The translations under genes were made by a program, and so were the position numbers. This document shows, piece by piece, positions 31,307 through 44,329 of a DNA stretch of 64,000 bases (the stretch's first letter is position 1; each line of letters starts with the position of its first letter). A model generated the notes under the pieces. That model was not told the origin of the DNA. It worked only from the letters and a program-made list of their open reading frames with translations, and searched no databases. The stretch spans positions 775,044 to 839,043 of the forward strand of contig JAGFNQ010005385.1 of the NCBI GenBank assembly GCA_024364735.1. The letters are read 5' to 3'. This stretch comes from Boesenbergia rotunda (Eukaryota > Streptophyta > Magnoliopsida > Zingiberales > Zingiberaceae).

Positions 31307-33624
31307 TGTAACGCCCCAAAATTCCCATTTTTAGTTCTTAAAGTCCTTAGAATTATTTAAAAATGGTTTAGAAATATTCTAGATATTTTTAGGAATTTTT
31401 AGAATATTTTTATGGAATTTTCCGAGTCCGTTTAGTATTTTTAAAAAAGGAAAAACATTTAAGGGCAGCAGAGGGTTCGAACCAGCGACCACCAGGAGAC
31501 CAGGTGCGCGCGCGACCGGCTGGGCTAGGGTATCAAGCACAACAAAATGTGGAGAGAAATAAATTTATAAAGTAGTTACGTTTTTTTTTCCATAAAGATA
31601 GTATAAATAGATAAGTTAAGAGAGGAATTTTATTTTCTCTCAAAAACCCTCTCGCCCAAACCTCACGCACGCCGCCCCCTCTCTTCCCCTCTCACGCACG
31701 CACGCCAACACCAAGCCAAGCCTTTCTCTCCTCTTCCAAGGGGGCGCCGGCCAAGAGGGAACCAAGGAGACGGAACGTTTCGTCCGTCTCGACGAGAAGA
31801 ACACATAGGCGCGGACGGTTCGTAGAGATTTCAAGCTTCTCCCGAGCCCTAGACGTCAATCTTGGTAGTAAGTCCAAGATATCAATGTAAGTACTGCTCA
31901 CCTGCAGTAAGAGGCGGTTTTTCCGCAAGAATTTCCCTTAAAAGTTTTTAAAAGAGATATTTCCTTTTTGTTTAAGTTTTTGCATGTGATCTTAGTTCAT
32001 TATATGCTTGTATAAGTTTGATAAAGCACCCTATGTGAGATTAGGGGCTAAGAAAGTTATGAGAAAAGAAAAGAGAAGATAAAGATAAGAAAAGAAAAGG
32101 CCAAGGCCTTAAGAAATCCCCAAAAGTCAAGACTTAGGGATTTTAGCACGCAAGGTGCTCGAGAAAATGCCAAGGCATTTACAGATAAGAAAGAAAAGAA
32201 AGAAAAGCTATTTTATTTTCTAAGGCCAGTACCCGGCGTCCAAGGGCGTCGTTAAAGAAATCCAGGTGTCCAATTCCAAGGTCTTGGCCCTGGTAGACCA
32301 AGGTCTGCTCTATTAGGATTGGTGGCTCGCTACCCCAACCTTTTAGGGAACGCGCATGAGATGGTACTTACGTCTTCAGTGGATCCAAGTGATTATTATT
32401 TTCAAGTATATGCTTTAGCAAAGTTTCTAAAGTTTAAAGAGTTTTCAAAAAGTTAAAGAATAGCTAAAGTTTCAAGTTGAGCCAAGAAAAGTAAATTGAG
32501 ATTTATTAATGCTTGAGTATGCATGTTTTGAGTTATACATGTTCTTAGTTTCTTTCAAGCATATAAGTATCTCATATGATTTCATATTGATCAAGAAGCA
32601 TGTTTGCACATTTCGAGATTTGTGAGCTAGATAGTACTTACTAAGCTTTTTGCTTACTAGTTGCATTTCCTCTTACTGCAGATAAAGGTAAAGGCAAGCA
32701 ATTCTGAAGGAAGGCGACGAGGCGGTGCTGAGTAAAGTGTGTGTGGTGGCTGATTTTGGAGAGATCCTTGAGACGAGACAATTTAGTTATTTGAATTACA
32801 ATGTTTTAGTTTATTCAAATTTCAAGTTCTTGCTTTATGGAGTTTAGCGAACATTTAAGCTTTGGATAGTTTTACATGCTCAATTTCTTAGAGTAAAGAT
32901 TCCATGTCATTTCATTTAGCATACATATCCTTATGATTGCATTGGATGAGTAGAAGTGTGAGTAGTTTGAAATATTGATACTTTGTTAGAGAAATAGATG
33001 CATGTGCCAAGATAGTATTAATTTCCCTTTGAATCAAGTTTTATTGCTTAAGTATGTTTAGAAAAGTTGCTTTCTCATTTGATAATGCCTTAGGGATGTT
33101 TCAGAATTTTGTGTGATGAGTTTCAATGGTTAGAAGTTAAGTTTGGTACAAACTCTAGCTTAAAGTCTATGTAGATTTTTCATAACTTGCTAAATTCCGC
33201 AAAAGTCCTAATTTCAAGTTTATGGATTCGTTTTGATGGGCTAAATTGTTTAGAAAACTAGTATAGAGTATAGAAATGGTGTCATGATTTTATATGGCTC
33301 GAAAGTATAGGTTTGGTGGAGTTTTGAAACAAGGCTTCGAATCTGAAAAACAGGTTTCAGACTTATCAGTCGACTAGTACAGTATCAGTCGACTGATACC
33401 CGTAAGCTGAGTTGGGCGAGGCAAGTTTCAATAAGTATTTTCTTACGAGTTTTTGAGAAAGAAAGTATGACATGGTATCATGCATGACTATTTAAGTTAG
33501 AATATCATTCTTAAATAGATTTAAAAGAAAAAAAAAAGATTTCCGCATTTTTAGTCGTGCATTAGAGTCGAGAAGTAGACAAAAGTAACGATCCGTCTAA
33601 GGCAGGAGAAGGCGGGTCGCTACA
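31307..33624 (+). repeat. 3' LTR of element F
   Basis: 2,318 bp copy of 24444-26765; starts TGTAACGCCCC where the 5' LTR has TGTAACACCCC. Followed by the ACTTA duplication and the resumed LTR of element E. Confidence 0.93.
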
Positions 33625-33629
33625 ACTTA

Positions 33630-34185
33630 CATCCTTTCGCTTGAATTTCACCTTCTCTAAATCTTTAGGGTACCCTTGGTTGAAGGAGGGGTGAGAGTTC
33701 TCCTTGTTAGAACTTCTCTAGAACACTTGGCCCTAGTAGAGGGCAAAATCCTTGGATGGATCTTCTTCCTTCCAATTCCCTAGTGTTAGAACCCTAGGGT
33801 GTATTTTCGAAATTGAAAAAGGGAGGAAGAGGCTTAGGTTTCGGTGGGGAAGAGTGAGGAAGAAGAAGAGAGGAAGTTATTCTTACCTTTCCCTCTCTTA
33901 TTTATACTCTTCTCATGAAGAGACATGTCTCTTCACTTCCCTGCTTTAACAAGCATGTTTCTTATTCTCTCAACAAGAAAACATCCTTGGTGTAATGGTT
34001 AAGACATGGTTAGTGCAACTAGGAGGTTCAAGGTTCGATCCTTGCTTCTCCTTTCTACATCTTCTTTTTATCACATTTTGCACTAATCCATATCAAAGCC
34101 CATTAAGCCAAGCCCATCATGACATTTCATAATAATGTTTCATGAATTCTTCATATTTCATATTGGAAAATTTTGGGGTGTTACA
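33630..34185 (-). repeat. 3' LTR of element E, proximal part
   Basis: Continues the LTR broken at 24443 and matches 40887-41445. Holds the TATA box (minus-strand TATAAATA, 33906 to 33899) and, on the plus strand, the tRNA-like module: A box TGGTGTAATGG 33988-33998, B box GGTTCGATCC 34032-34041, then a T5 run near 34066. Confidence 0.88.
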
Positions 34186-34220
34186 ATCCTACGCACCTTA
34201 TAAAAAGTTCGTCCCGAACT

Positions 34221-36990
34221 TTAAAACAGTTCCGGATACTTTAATCGCATTGCCTCCTCTCGTTCCCAGGTGGCTTCTTCGAATTGCTCGTTCTGCCACA
34301 GAACCTTTACTAAGGGCACTTCCTTGTTCCTTAGCCTCTTGACTTCCCAATCTAGGACCTGAATAGGTCGGTGTTCGGAACTTAGGTTCTCTTGGTCTTG
34401 TACTGGTTGGGGCTCTATCATTTGATTCACATCAGAGGTACATTTCCTGAGCATTGATACATGGAAGACATTGTGGATAGCCGACATTTCTGGCGGTAGT
34501 TCCAGTTCGTAGGCCACTTTGCCTACCCGTCTCAGGATCTGGTACGGTCCCATATATCGTGGACTCAGCTTCCCTCTCTTCCCGAATCTCATCACCCCTT
34601 TCATAGGGGCCACTTTAAGGAATACTGAATCCCCAACATCAAACTCTAGTGGTCTGCGTCGCTTATCAGCGTAGCTTTTCTGCCGACTCTAAGCAGTCTC
34701 TATCCTCTGGCGGATATTCTTTATAGCCTGAGTGGTTTCATCTATAATATCAGTCTGGAGTCTCATCTCCTTCTTTTCACCACTCTCAAGCCAGCATATA
34801 GGAGATCTGCATTTCCTTCCGTATAGTGCTTCGTACGGTGCCATCCCGATAGTAGCCTAATAACTGTTGTTATAAGCAAACTCTGCCAGGCTCAGGTATC
34901 GACACCAGCTTCCCTTGAAGTCCAAGGCACAAGCTCGTAACATGTCCTCTAATATCTGGTTTACTCTTTCAGTCTGCCCGTCAGTCTGGGGGTGAAAGGC
35001 AGTACTGAATTTCAGCTTTGTGACGAGAGCCTTCTGTACGTGTCCCCAAAAATCTGAAGTAAATCGACCATCCCTATCCGAGATAATGGTCTTGGGAATC
35101 CCGTGTAGTCGGACAATTTCCTTGATGTACAGTTGAGCCAACTGCTCTACTGAGTGGGTCATCCTGATAGCCAGAAAATGGGCAGATTTGGTTAGCCTGT
35201 CCACAATAACCCATATACCATCATATCCATTCGTCGTTCTAGGCAGCCCTGAGATGAAATCCATAGAGATGTCTTCCCATTTCCACTCGGGAATCGGCAG
35301 AGGTTGCAGGACTCCTCTAGGCCTCTGGTGTTCTGCTTTGACCCTCTGGCAGGTCAAACACATACCAATATAGTGGGCTACATCTCGCTTCATACCAGAC
35401 CACCAAAACTTGCTCTTCAGATCTTGATACATCTTGGTAGACCCAGGATGCATCGCATAAGGTGTTCCGTGAGCTTCCTCGAGGATTCTTGTCCGTAAGT
35501 CGAAGTCGTCGGGAACACATAATCGATCCCGAAGATATAAGACTCCGCTGTCCGATATCCGAAATCCATCGTCCTTGCCTTCGAGAACCTCTTGCTTGAT
35601 TCTCTGAAGACTCGGATCATGATTTTGTTTTTCCAGAATATCGTCGAATAATGTCGGCGTAATCATCAGGGTGGACAGCTGTCCTGATATGATTTCAATC
35701 CCGTAATTCATAATTTCTTCCCCTAAGGGTTGTGACAAAGCTGATAAAGACATCAAAGCAGCACATGATTTCCTACTGAGAGCATCGGCTACCTTGTTGG
35801 CTTTTCCCGGGTGGTACAGGATCTGACAGTCATAATCCTTGACCAATTCGAGCCATCTGCGCTGTCTCATATTCAGATCTTTCTGGGTGAAGAAATACCG
35901 CAGACTCTGGTGATCTGTATAAACTTTACACTGAGTTCCATATAGATAGTGCCTCCATATTTTCAGTGCAAAGACCATCGCTGCTAACTCTAAGTCATGG
36001 GTAGGGTAGTTTCTTTCATGTTCCTTCAGTTGCCTAGAGGCATAGGCAATTACCTTCCCATTTTGCATAAGCACAGCTCCGAGTCCAAGTTTGGATGCGT
36101 CGCTGTACATATCGAAACCCATATCGCTCTCTGGAAGAGTCAATATTGGAGCGCTAGTCAGCCTCCTTTTCAGTTCAGTAAAGCTCTCCTCACATTCATC
36201 AGTCCATATGTATTTCTTGTCTTTCTTAGTAAGAGCTGTCATAGGGGCTGCAATCCGAGAGAAGTTCTCTATGAATTTCCTGTAATAGCCTGCTAGCCCG
36301 AGGAAACTTCTGATTTCGCTGGCATTCTTGGGTCTGGTCCAGTTACTCACAGCTTCAATTTTAATTGGGTCCACCATTACTCCTTCCTTGGAGATAACAT
36401 GTCCCAAGAATGATACTTGATCGAGCCAGAACTCGCATTTGGAAAATTTAGCATACAGTTGTTCCTTCTGAAGAATCTGTAGTGCTCTACTCAGGTGTTC
36501 AGCATGTTCTTCGGGAGTCCTCGAATATATAAGGATATCGTCGATAAAGACGATCATAAATCTGTCGAAGGAACGCCGAGAATACCCGATTCATTAAATC
36601 CATAAACATAGCTGGAGCATTGGTAACTCCAAATGGCATAACTACGAACTCATAATGTCCGTATCTAGTTCGAAAAGCCGTTTTTTGGTATATCCTCCTT
36701 TTTCACCCTGACTTGGTGATAACCAGATCTCAGGTCAATTTTAGAGAAAACCGTGGCTCCCTTCAGTTGATCGAACATGTCATCTATCCTGGGTAGAGGG
36801 TACTTGTTCTTGACAGTCACGTTGTTCAGTGCCCGATAGTCGATACACATTCGCATCGACCCATCCTTCTTTTTCACGAACAGTACGGGAGCTCCCCAGG
36901 GAGAATGACTAGGGCGGATGAGTCCTTTGTCAAGCAGCTCCTGTAACTATCCCTGTAATTCTTTTAATTCCGTCGGCGCCATACGGTACG
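34221..36990 (-). pseudogene. RT, RNase H, integrase and chromodomain-like tail, element E
   Basis: Read from 36990 downward. RT palm (VKKKDGSMRMCIDYRALN near 36880) is shifted by an extra base in an A run near 36680 and again near 36560. The box FIDDILIYS follows at about 36550-36520, then an open frame of 566 codons through RNase H (SDASKLGLGA; DALSRK near 35785) and integrase (CLTC zinc region, SMDFISGLPRTTNGYDGIWV near 35270, SDRDGRF near 35075, TERVNQ). It ends at TAG 34857-34859 where relatives have Gln (NNSYQ). A second TAG stands near 34690 in place of Gln (ETAQS). The GPY/F module and tail are open from 34613 to 34221. It is not translatable as one protein. Confidence 0.87.
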
Positions 36991-36995
36991 GTGCC

Positions 36996-38738
36996 TTAGA
37001 AATCCTCTGGGTAATTGCATACGACTTTGACGTCTTCCAGCTTCGGGCCCTCTGTAGGACTGGTATCAACCACATGAGCTAGAAACCCCGAGCATCCATT
37101 TTCTAACATCTTCCTTGCATTCAGAGCCGATAAGAATTTACTTGTCCTCTTCTTCGGCTCTCCGATGAATTCAAATAGAATTCCCGCCTCAGGTTGGAAG
37201 GTAACCTTTCGTTTACGGCACTCAATAGAGGTGTTGTATTTGTTCAAGAAATCCATGCCCAGTATCACCTCATAATCTGGCATATCAAGCACTATCAGGT
37301 CGCAGTAGAGTTCCCTATCTGCGATTCTGATCGGTGCGACACGTAGCATTTGGGTAGAGGGCATCACCTCACCCGAGGGCAGTGTTGTCAGAAATTTACA
37401 GTCTAAATCTTGCAGTGATATGTCATTTCTTTTGGCATATTGCACAGAGATAAACGAATGTGTTGCCCCAGTGTCAAATAAAACAGTAGCATACTGACTG
37501 TAAATAAATATCAGACCTGTGACAACGGTAGAGGCAGTCGCCACGTCTTCTTTCGTAAGAGAGAAAACCCTGGCGTTCGTCGTAGCAGGCGGGGCCTCTA
37601 ATCTCCCCTGGCATATATGAGTACCATCAATAGCTGCCTGCATCTGGTGTAACTTGGGATGAGCACCTTTGTATTGGGCATGCTGCGGCTGAGGTGCTTT
37701 GGCTGTAGTAGGACACTCTCTGGCCATGTGTCCTTCCTTTCCGCAGGTGTAGCATCTCCTGGCGCCTAAGAGGCATGTCCCGAGGTGCATCTTCCCACAA
37801 GTGGCACATGTGGGATATTTAGGCTTCTTGCCTCCTGTACCACTGGCAGATTTATCCCATGACTTCCTCTTTCCGTTGTAGTTCTTTTTCCAGTGGGGGT
37901 TGCTATTCTGAGGTTTCTGACCTCCCGACTGACTCTGACTCTTGCTGGCGGTCAGTGGTTGGCTCTGCTGGTTAATATTCTTTAGATAATGCTCGGTAAT
38001 AAGGGCGCTGCTGAACAGCTCCTCTGCAGTCTGGGGCCTATTAACGCCGCCGGCTACATTCAGAGCTATTTCGGGCCTTAGCATCTTGAGCATTAATCTG
38101 ACCCTTTCCTTCTCTGTACTGACCAGCTCCGGACATAATCGTGCCAGTCGATTGAATTGCTTAACGACATCGTTGACTGAGAGATTTCCCTACCGGAATT
38201 CAGTGAACTCATCAAAGTGCCTATTTGTGACTCGCATATTAAAGAATTCCTCCAGAAATTCGGACTCGAAGTCCTTCCACTTCATCTGGTCCACTGACCT
38301 TCTAGCTTTTACCCGTTCCCACCACATCCTGGCGTCGCCCGTGAGGCAGAACGAGACACATTTAATTTTCTCATGCTCGGGCCAGTCTAATAATTCCACT
38401 GTGCTCTCAACTATCTTGAGCCAGGCCTGGGCGTCCCAGGGCTCGCAGGTGCCAGAGAACTTTTCCGGCTTCAGTCTCTGCCACTGAATTAGATAGGCCT
38501 CCTGTCGGACTCCTCGGGCCGGAGTGTCCGGGGGTGCCTGTGCAGTTGGAGGCTCAGTAGGTATCACATTCTGACTTCCCTGCGGGGTTGCAGTGTTCCC
38601 CTGCTGGGTCATCAGAGTGTTTATTATCTGTTGTTGTTCAGTGACCTGACGCTGCAGATCTGTGATCACTTGCATCATATTAGGTGGGGGTGCTGTCTCA
38701 TTACCCCGATTGCTACGTCCTCTAGCCATATCTATCAT
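36996..38738 (-). pseudogene. Gag and protease, element E
   Basis: Gag opens at 38738 or, more likely by family comparison, at the second ATG (38729, MARGRSNRG). It shows the Gln-rich coiled coil and capsid-like domain, then TAG at 38190-38192 where element C has CAG. The same frame runs on through both zinc knuckles (CATCGKMHLGTC, short form; CYTCGKEGHMAREC, classical) and protease (LFDTGATHSFIS near 37470-37435). It stops at 36996 because a deletion of about 80 bp joins NYPE directly to the ISKAPYRM linker of RT. Only one nonsense codon separates the two gag parts. Confidence 0.88.
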
Positions 38739-38859
38739 ACAGGTGATAAACGACTACATAAGAATTAACGCTACTTTCTCTTGTTATGCAAGCATAAATC
38801 ATCTCTATATAATCATTACTGTACATGAAATAAAGTAAAGCGAGGTTAAGATCTCTTAC
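38732..38859 (-). other. Possible leader intron, element E
   Basis: A donor-like GTAAG (38859 to 38855) after CTTCCAA and an acceptor-like ATGATAG ending at 38732 would remove 128 nt and place the gag ATG at 38729 close to the exon start. The donor is shared with A, C and F. Confidence 0.3.
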
Positions 38860-38909
38860 TTGGAAGCGGCAAGATGAAGCTTGATGTGTGTGTAGTGGAG
38901 GGGAAATCT

Positions 38910-38921
38910 GCTCTGATACCA
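38910..38921 (-). other. Primer binding site (initiator tRNA-Met), element E
   Basis: Minus-strand TGGTATCAGAGC, three bases inside the 5' LTR. Confidence 0.92.
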
Positions 38922-38924
38922 ACC

Positions 38925-41445
38925 TGTAACGCCCGCCCTTATATCTACTCTCGGGGCGGGGTTACGTACAATCAATCAATCATATAATTATTTTAACGTA
39001 ACATAAAAACAATGCAAGAGTGCGAGGACTAAAGGAAGTCTAGAATATCATGTGAAATATTTAATTAAGAGTTATTCTACAATATGATAGGTTCACGAGT
39101 AGTTTAACTCACAACATGATCAAACCTAATCAAGTATAAGAGTAATCACTAACATTCATTATCAAGGAGACATAAACAAAAGCATAATAAAGTAGATATA
39201 GAAGTCTTTCTTTCCCGAGCCACCACCCCACACATCTTCAGCCCTCCTCCCTCTTCCTTTAGTTTAAGTGTTCCTTATCCTTATCTGCAGCATAAGACAA
39301 CACATAAACTAGTAAGCACAAATGCTTAGTAAGGATCCTGTCCTACTCGCAAAATCCATACGAAGGAATACAATATGCACACATAATAAATCATAAGCAT
39401 GAGTTCATCACAGCATACTAAACATCAAAGTTTCTAAGCATGCAGTATATAGTATCTTAAGCATACCCATCACATATAATAAATGTTTTCAAAACAATTC
39501 CATAAAGGTATTACTTAAAAATATTTCAACATCATATAGGGCCCAGTTGTGTATCACATAATGCGCGTTCCCTAATGAGTTGGGGTAGCGAGCCACCAAT
39601 CTCATTAGAGCAGGACCCTTCCGTCCTACCGGAGCCATGACCTTAAGTTAACATGCACACCGGATTTGTTTAACGACCCCCTTCCGAGTCGGGTACTACA
39701 ACTTACAAAGTAAAATACTTATCATGTCTTTACATATATGCTAAGGAGTACTCCAAATATCACTCTCAAGGGACACACCACTCTTCAAGGGTGCTCATAA
39801 TCCCATAGGGACACACCACACAACATAAGGGGTGCTCTTGATCACATACTTAGTGGAGTATCCTTTCAAGCATTTTAACTTACACATCACATGCAATCTC
39901 ATAAGGGTGCCCCATGGGCTATAAGACATGCTCATACATACATCATATTTCAACCACTTAAACATACTTTATATATGACAAGATTGGTCACATAAATCAT
40001 ATTCATGTCATAGGAAGTGGTAGCATGCTTCATGGGTTAATTGAGTTCTTCTTAACCCTAAACCTAAGATTTGGCCGAAAGTCAAGGGTAGAGGTAGCTT
40101 AGGTTTTTGACATCAACATCCCATACAAGCATCACATATATATACATCATGTATCATCCTAAGCATAGCATGTATCATGGGGTAATCAACCTTCACAAAC
40201 CTAATGGTTCATGCCTTGGCCGAAAGTCATGCTAGGGGGAAATTAAGTTTTTCCAATCAAACATTCCATTTAAATATAACATGCATATACATATCATCAT
40301 CCCCAAACATAAGCATATCGCATAGGGTAGTTTAACCTTCACAAACCCTAATCTTAGGGTGTTGGCCGAAAGTCATAGGGTAGGAGTATTAGGGTTTTTG
40401 GCAATGAAACATTCACACAAACATTTATACAAACACCTTGTATATACTATCATACAATACACTAAGCGTGGATATATTATAGGATAATTCAACCTTCACT
40501 AACCCTAGTTTCCATGCCTTGGCCGAAACCCATCCAAACCCTAAACCCTAGTTTTTGTCATCACAATATGAAAGGACACAACATATATGTATACCCTAAG
40601 TTTCAAGGGGTCTTCTCATGCATCAAGGAGTAACCAAGGTCTCCCCCTTAGGGGTGGCCGAAACCTAGACAAGGGAAAAACCCTAGGGTTTTGTTACTAA
40701 CATCATGAAGGAAACAACATATACATATACCCTAAGTTCCAAGGGGTCTTCTCATGCATCAAGGAGTAACCAAGGCCTTCCCCTAAGGGGTGGCCGAAAC
40801 TTACACAAGGGATTTTCCCTTTTTCGAAAACAAGAAGAACAAAAGATTCATGCACAACAATTACATTGCAGGCGAGGGGATACTTACATCCTTTCGCTTG
40901 AATTTCACCTTCTCTAAATCTTTAGGGTACCCTTGGTTGAAGGAGGGGTGAGAGTTCTCCTTGTTAGAACTTCTCTAGAACACTTGGCCCTAGTAGAGGG
41001 CAAAATCCTTGGATGGGATCTTTTTCCTTCCAATTCCCTAGGGTTAGAACCCTAGGGTATATTTTCGAAATTGAAAAAGGGAGGAAGAGGCTTAGGTTTC
41101 GGTGGGGAAGAGTGAGGAAGAAGAAGAGAGGAAGTTATTCTTCCCTTTCCCTCTCTTATTTATGCTCTTCTCATGAAGAGACATGTCTCTTCATATCCCT
41201 AGCTTTAACAAGCATGTTTCTTATTCTCTCAACAAGAAAACATCGTTGGTGTAATGGTTAAGACATGGTTAGTGCAACTAGGAGGTTCAAGGTTCGATCC
41301 TTGCTTCCTCCTTTCTACATCTTCTTTTTATCACATTTTGCACTAATCCATATCAAAGCCCATTAAGCCAAGCCCATCATGACATTTCATAATAATGTTT
41401 CATGAATTCTTCATATTTCATATGGGAAAATTTTGGGGTGTTACA
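38925..41445 (-). repeat. 5' LTR of element E
   Basis: 2,521 bp and uninterrupted. Carries the tRNA-like module on the plus strand (A box 41257-41267, B box 41291-41300, T5 41325-41329; spacing only 34 bp), a TATA position at 41164-41157, the stem-loop (CTAATGAG 39572-39579 with CTCATTAG 39601-39608), GGCCGAAA repeats and the terminal hairpin (38926-38965). The TATA box reads CATAAATA here but TATAAATA in the 3' LTR. Confidence 0.92.
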
Positions 41446-41490
41446 GCTGGCTCTGCTGAAGGATCTGCAATACTGTCCTGAGATGCTCAG
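41446..41490 (-). pseudogene. RT fragment of element C, segment 2
   Basis: A 45-base piece coding for HLRTVLQILQQSQ, the part of RT between the LTR of E and the solo LTR G. It joins segment 1 at 45347 (after the CTCAG duplication) and segment 3 at 22481 in frame. Confidence 0.8.
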
Positions 41491-41941
41491 TGTAACGACC
41501 CAGAAAATTCTCTCAATATTTTCTTTAAAATATTGATCATGTCTAGATAATTTTCCAAGGGACCTAGAGATATTAGTGCGAACCTTAGCTAGAAATCTAT
41601 GATTTTCACATTTAAATTGAGAAACTAAGTGCTAATGGGCCTTATATGAGCTTTCTAGTACCATGATTATTGGTAGGTTTTAAGCAAAAAGTTAATATGA
41701 ATATAAATGGATTTTAATTAGGAGTATTAGTAGGATTATGAGTAAGTTTAGCATAAATTTCCTATTTAAATTGGGAAGTTAGGCACTAATGGGCCTTATA
41801 TGGGCTTTCTAGTACCATGATTATTGGTGAATTTTAGGTAAAAATTTATAGAAATATAAAGAGATTTTGATGAGAAATATTAACATAATTATGGGGGAAT
41901 TTTTAGAGGATTTTCGAAATATTAGAAAAATAAAAATAAAT

Positions 41942-42019
41942 AAAAAAAATTAGTGCATGCACCAAGGATTGAACCTTGGACCTCTTGTACAACCATGCAT
42001 GCTCTAACTAATTCACCTA
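41942..42019 (-). promoter_or_regulatory. Antisense tRNA-like Pol III-type module in LTR G
   Basis: Minus strand: TAGGTGAATTAGTTAGAGC (42019 downward) resembles a tRNA D arm; B box GGTTCAATCC (41975 to 41966) lies in an inverted CCAAGG/CCTTGG T-arm-like stem; spacing 44 bp; T8 at 41949-41942. Confidence 0.6.
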
Positions 42020-44329
42020 GGAAGGTAGTGCTATGAGGAAATGAAGTGGATTATGGTTAAGGCTTAGGGGGAAATGAAGAGACACCATGACTCTTCACTT
42101 ACCCTCCTTGATGAGTTATAAAGAGAGGCATGGGGGGTTACTTCTCTTCTTCCATCAAGTCACTTTTCTTCCTCCCTCCTTCTCATTCTAGCCGAACACT
42201 TCAAGGGGAGATCTACCTTGGAAAAAATTCCACCAAGGCTCCATCTCCAAGATCTAAGGTTTTTACAAGGGTACAAGGGCTAAGGGTGGTCAAGAGGCAA
42301 CAAGATTTCCATCCTTCTCTCAAATCTAAGGTTTATAATCAAGATCAACCAATATAAGACTCCCTCACCTGTGGTATAATAGTTCCTTTATGATTTTTAG
42401 CATGATATAAAGTTGGTTTTGGGATTTATATTGAAGAAACCATGAGGTGTGACCCTATGACTTTCGGCCCTTAGGATTTTTGGGTCCAAAATGATGTTAA
42501 AAATATTTCTCATGCTTTCTAATATTTTTCCATGATGAATATAACTTAAAATGAGATTTGGAGAAATTTTGGGGTACCTTAGGACCTCCTAGGGTTTCGG
42601 CAAACCTCAAGAACCCATGGGTAGGGTTGGGTCTAAAACTTCAAGTATGTGTTTTATGTATTATCATGCTATAAGGGAGATTGAGGGTGACTTATGTGAA
42701 TTTTCACAAGGTCTTGTGACCCTTGTAAGTTTCGGCCAAGAAGGGTCTAGGGCAAAAAGGTTAGGACTTCCCTCAAGCAAGGGTCCTAATGGCCCTATGG
42801 TAGGGTATGGTTGGTGTTTAATGTTTGATTGGGGTTTTTATGGAATTTTTCCATATACTCATGGACTTGGAGGGTTTCGGCCAGCCTTATGAAGAGGGGC
42901 TAAAGGTTAGGGTTAGCCCTAATTATGAGCCCTAATGGCTCCCCATGGTCTTATAAGTAATGTATGGTTGGTTCTTTACCTTATGCTATCTTACATGTTA
43001 ATTGAATGATGGAACCCTTCCCTATAGGTTTCGGCCAAGCAAAGGAATTTAGGGTTGGGATGGAGTTAGGGTTTAAAGAATGATGATTTATGCTTTATTA
43101 TGAAGTATATATATATATGTATCAAGGTTCAAGCATGTGGTAGAAATTAAGTTACCTACAACCCTAACCTTAAGCATCATGTTTTATGTTTGTATGTTTA
43201 TGATTGGATGCCATGCTTAATAGGGTTTATTTATGAATGTCTTATGTCCTATGCCATGTACGTTGATGAAAGATGGTATGTTTATGGAAGTCCTACCCAC
43301 GCATGCTTGAGATAAATACCATGCTTATGTATGAAATGCAATGTTTACCTTATGCAATCATGATCATGCAAGTTCTATGGATTAGGATAAATGTCTATGC
43401 AAACATGTCATGTTCAATGGATGTAATGCAATGTTTACCTTATATTCCATGATCATGCAAGCTCTAGGAATAAGAATGATGTTTATGAAAGTAGGTCATG
43501 TTCTATGAATGAAGATGCATGTTATGTTTATAAATGAAAATGCATGTTATGTTTATGAATGAAAGTGCATGCTATGTTGTATGAATAAAGATGCATGCCA
43601 TGTTATGAATGATGACACGGTTGATGGTTGACGGTACGACGGTCGTGAGACCGGTAAATGGGCCGGTAAATGGGCCGGTAGACGAGTCGGGTCGTTACAC
43701 ATGCTATGTTTATGAATGAAGATGCATGCCATGTTATGAATGAAGATGCATGCCATATTTTATGAATGAAGATGTATGTCATGTCTTATGAATGATGAAG
43801 CATGTAAAGTATTTTACTTTATGAATGGGCTTGTACCGGACCGAAGTATGGGTCCAAGGGATGGGCACCTTAAGAACGCCCCGGTTCTGGACTACCGACT
43901 ATGCTGTCCACGGTTCTGGCACTACCGAAGCTGTGCAACAGGGATGGGCACCTTAAGAACGCCCCGGTTCTAGGACTACCGACTATGCTGTCCTTACCCT
44001 AGTAGGTCGGGGCTCGCTACTTCGTATTTACTTAGGGATGCGCGCTTATGATGTATGTATGTGGTACAAGCCGGGGACCCCCAATGATGTTATGATGATG
44101 TTTAAGTATTTAAAAGTATGATTTTAAAAGTTAAGCATCCTTATGTATATGCATTAGACTCATGCATTCATGTTATGCATTATGCCATAATAGCAAAGTC
44201 TTATACTTATGTTTCATATCAAGAAATAAGCATGATAGTAAATGATTTATGCCTATGGTTATGTTAAGAAGATGCCCATATGATATGATAGAAAGCATGC
44301 CTATGTTTATGCCATACCGGTTAGTTCAT

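Larger units (their letters stand above)
24444..33624 (+). mobile_element. Element F: Del/Tekay-type chromovirus, complete in outline
   Basis: LTRs 24444-26765 and 31307-33624, PBS 26768-26779, PPT 31293-31305, target-site duplication ACTTA (24439-24443, 33625-33629). About 0.7 percent LTR divergence by eye, the least within the nest, as expected for the innermost insertion. Gag carries several stops, and a deletion at 28016/28021 removes the zinc knuckles and protease active site. RT and integrase are long open frames separated by small indels near 29490-29515. Confidence 0.93.
22482..41445 (-). mobile_element. Element E: Del/Tekay-type chromovirus with element F nested in its 3' LTR
   Basis: 5' LTR 38925-41445, PBS 38910-38921, gag 38738 downward, pol to 34221, 3' LTR in two parts (34185-33630 and 24443-22482) around F. 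It interrupts RT of element C; flanks are GCTGC before and GCTGG after, a duplication with one mismatch. LTR divergence by eye is about 1.3 percent. The coding part has three TAG codons at Gln positions, a deletion between protease and RT, and two frame shifts in RT. Confidence 0.9.

Noticed and set aside
33630..34185. A separate solo LTR
   Set aside because: It completes the E LTR interrupted by F; ACTTA and alignment to 40887-41445 prove continuity.
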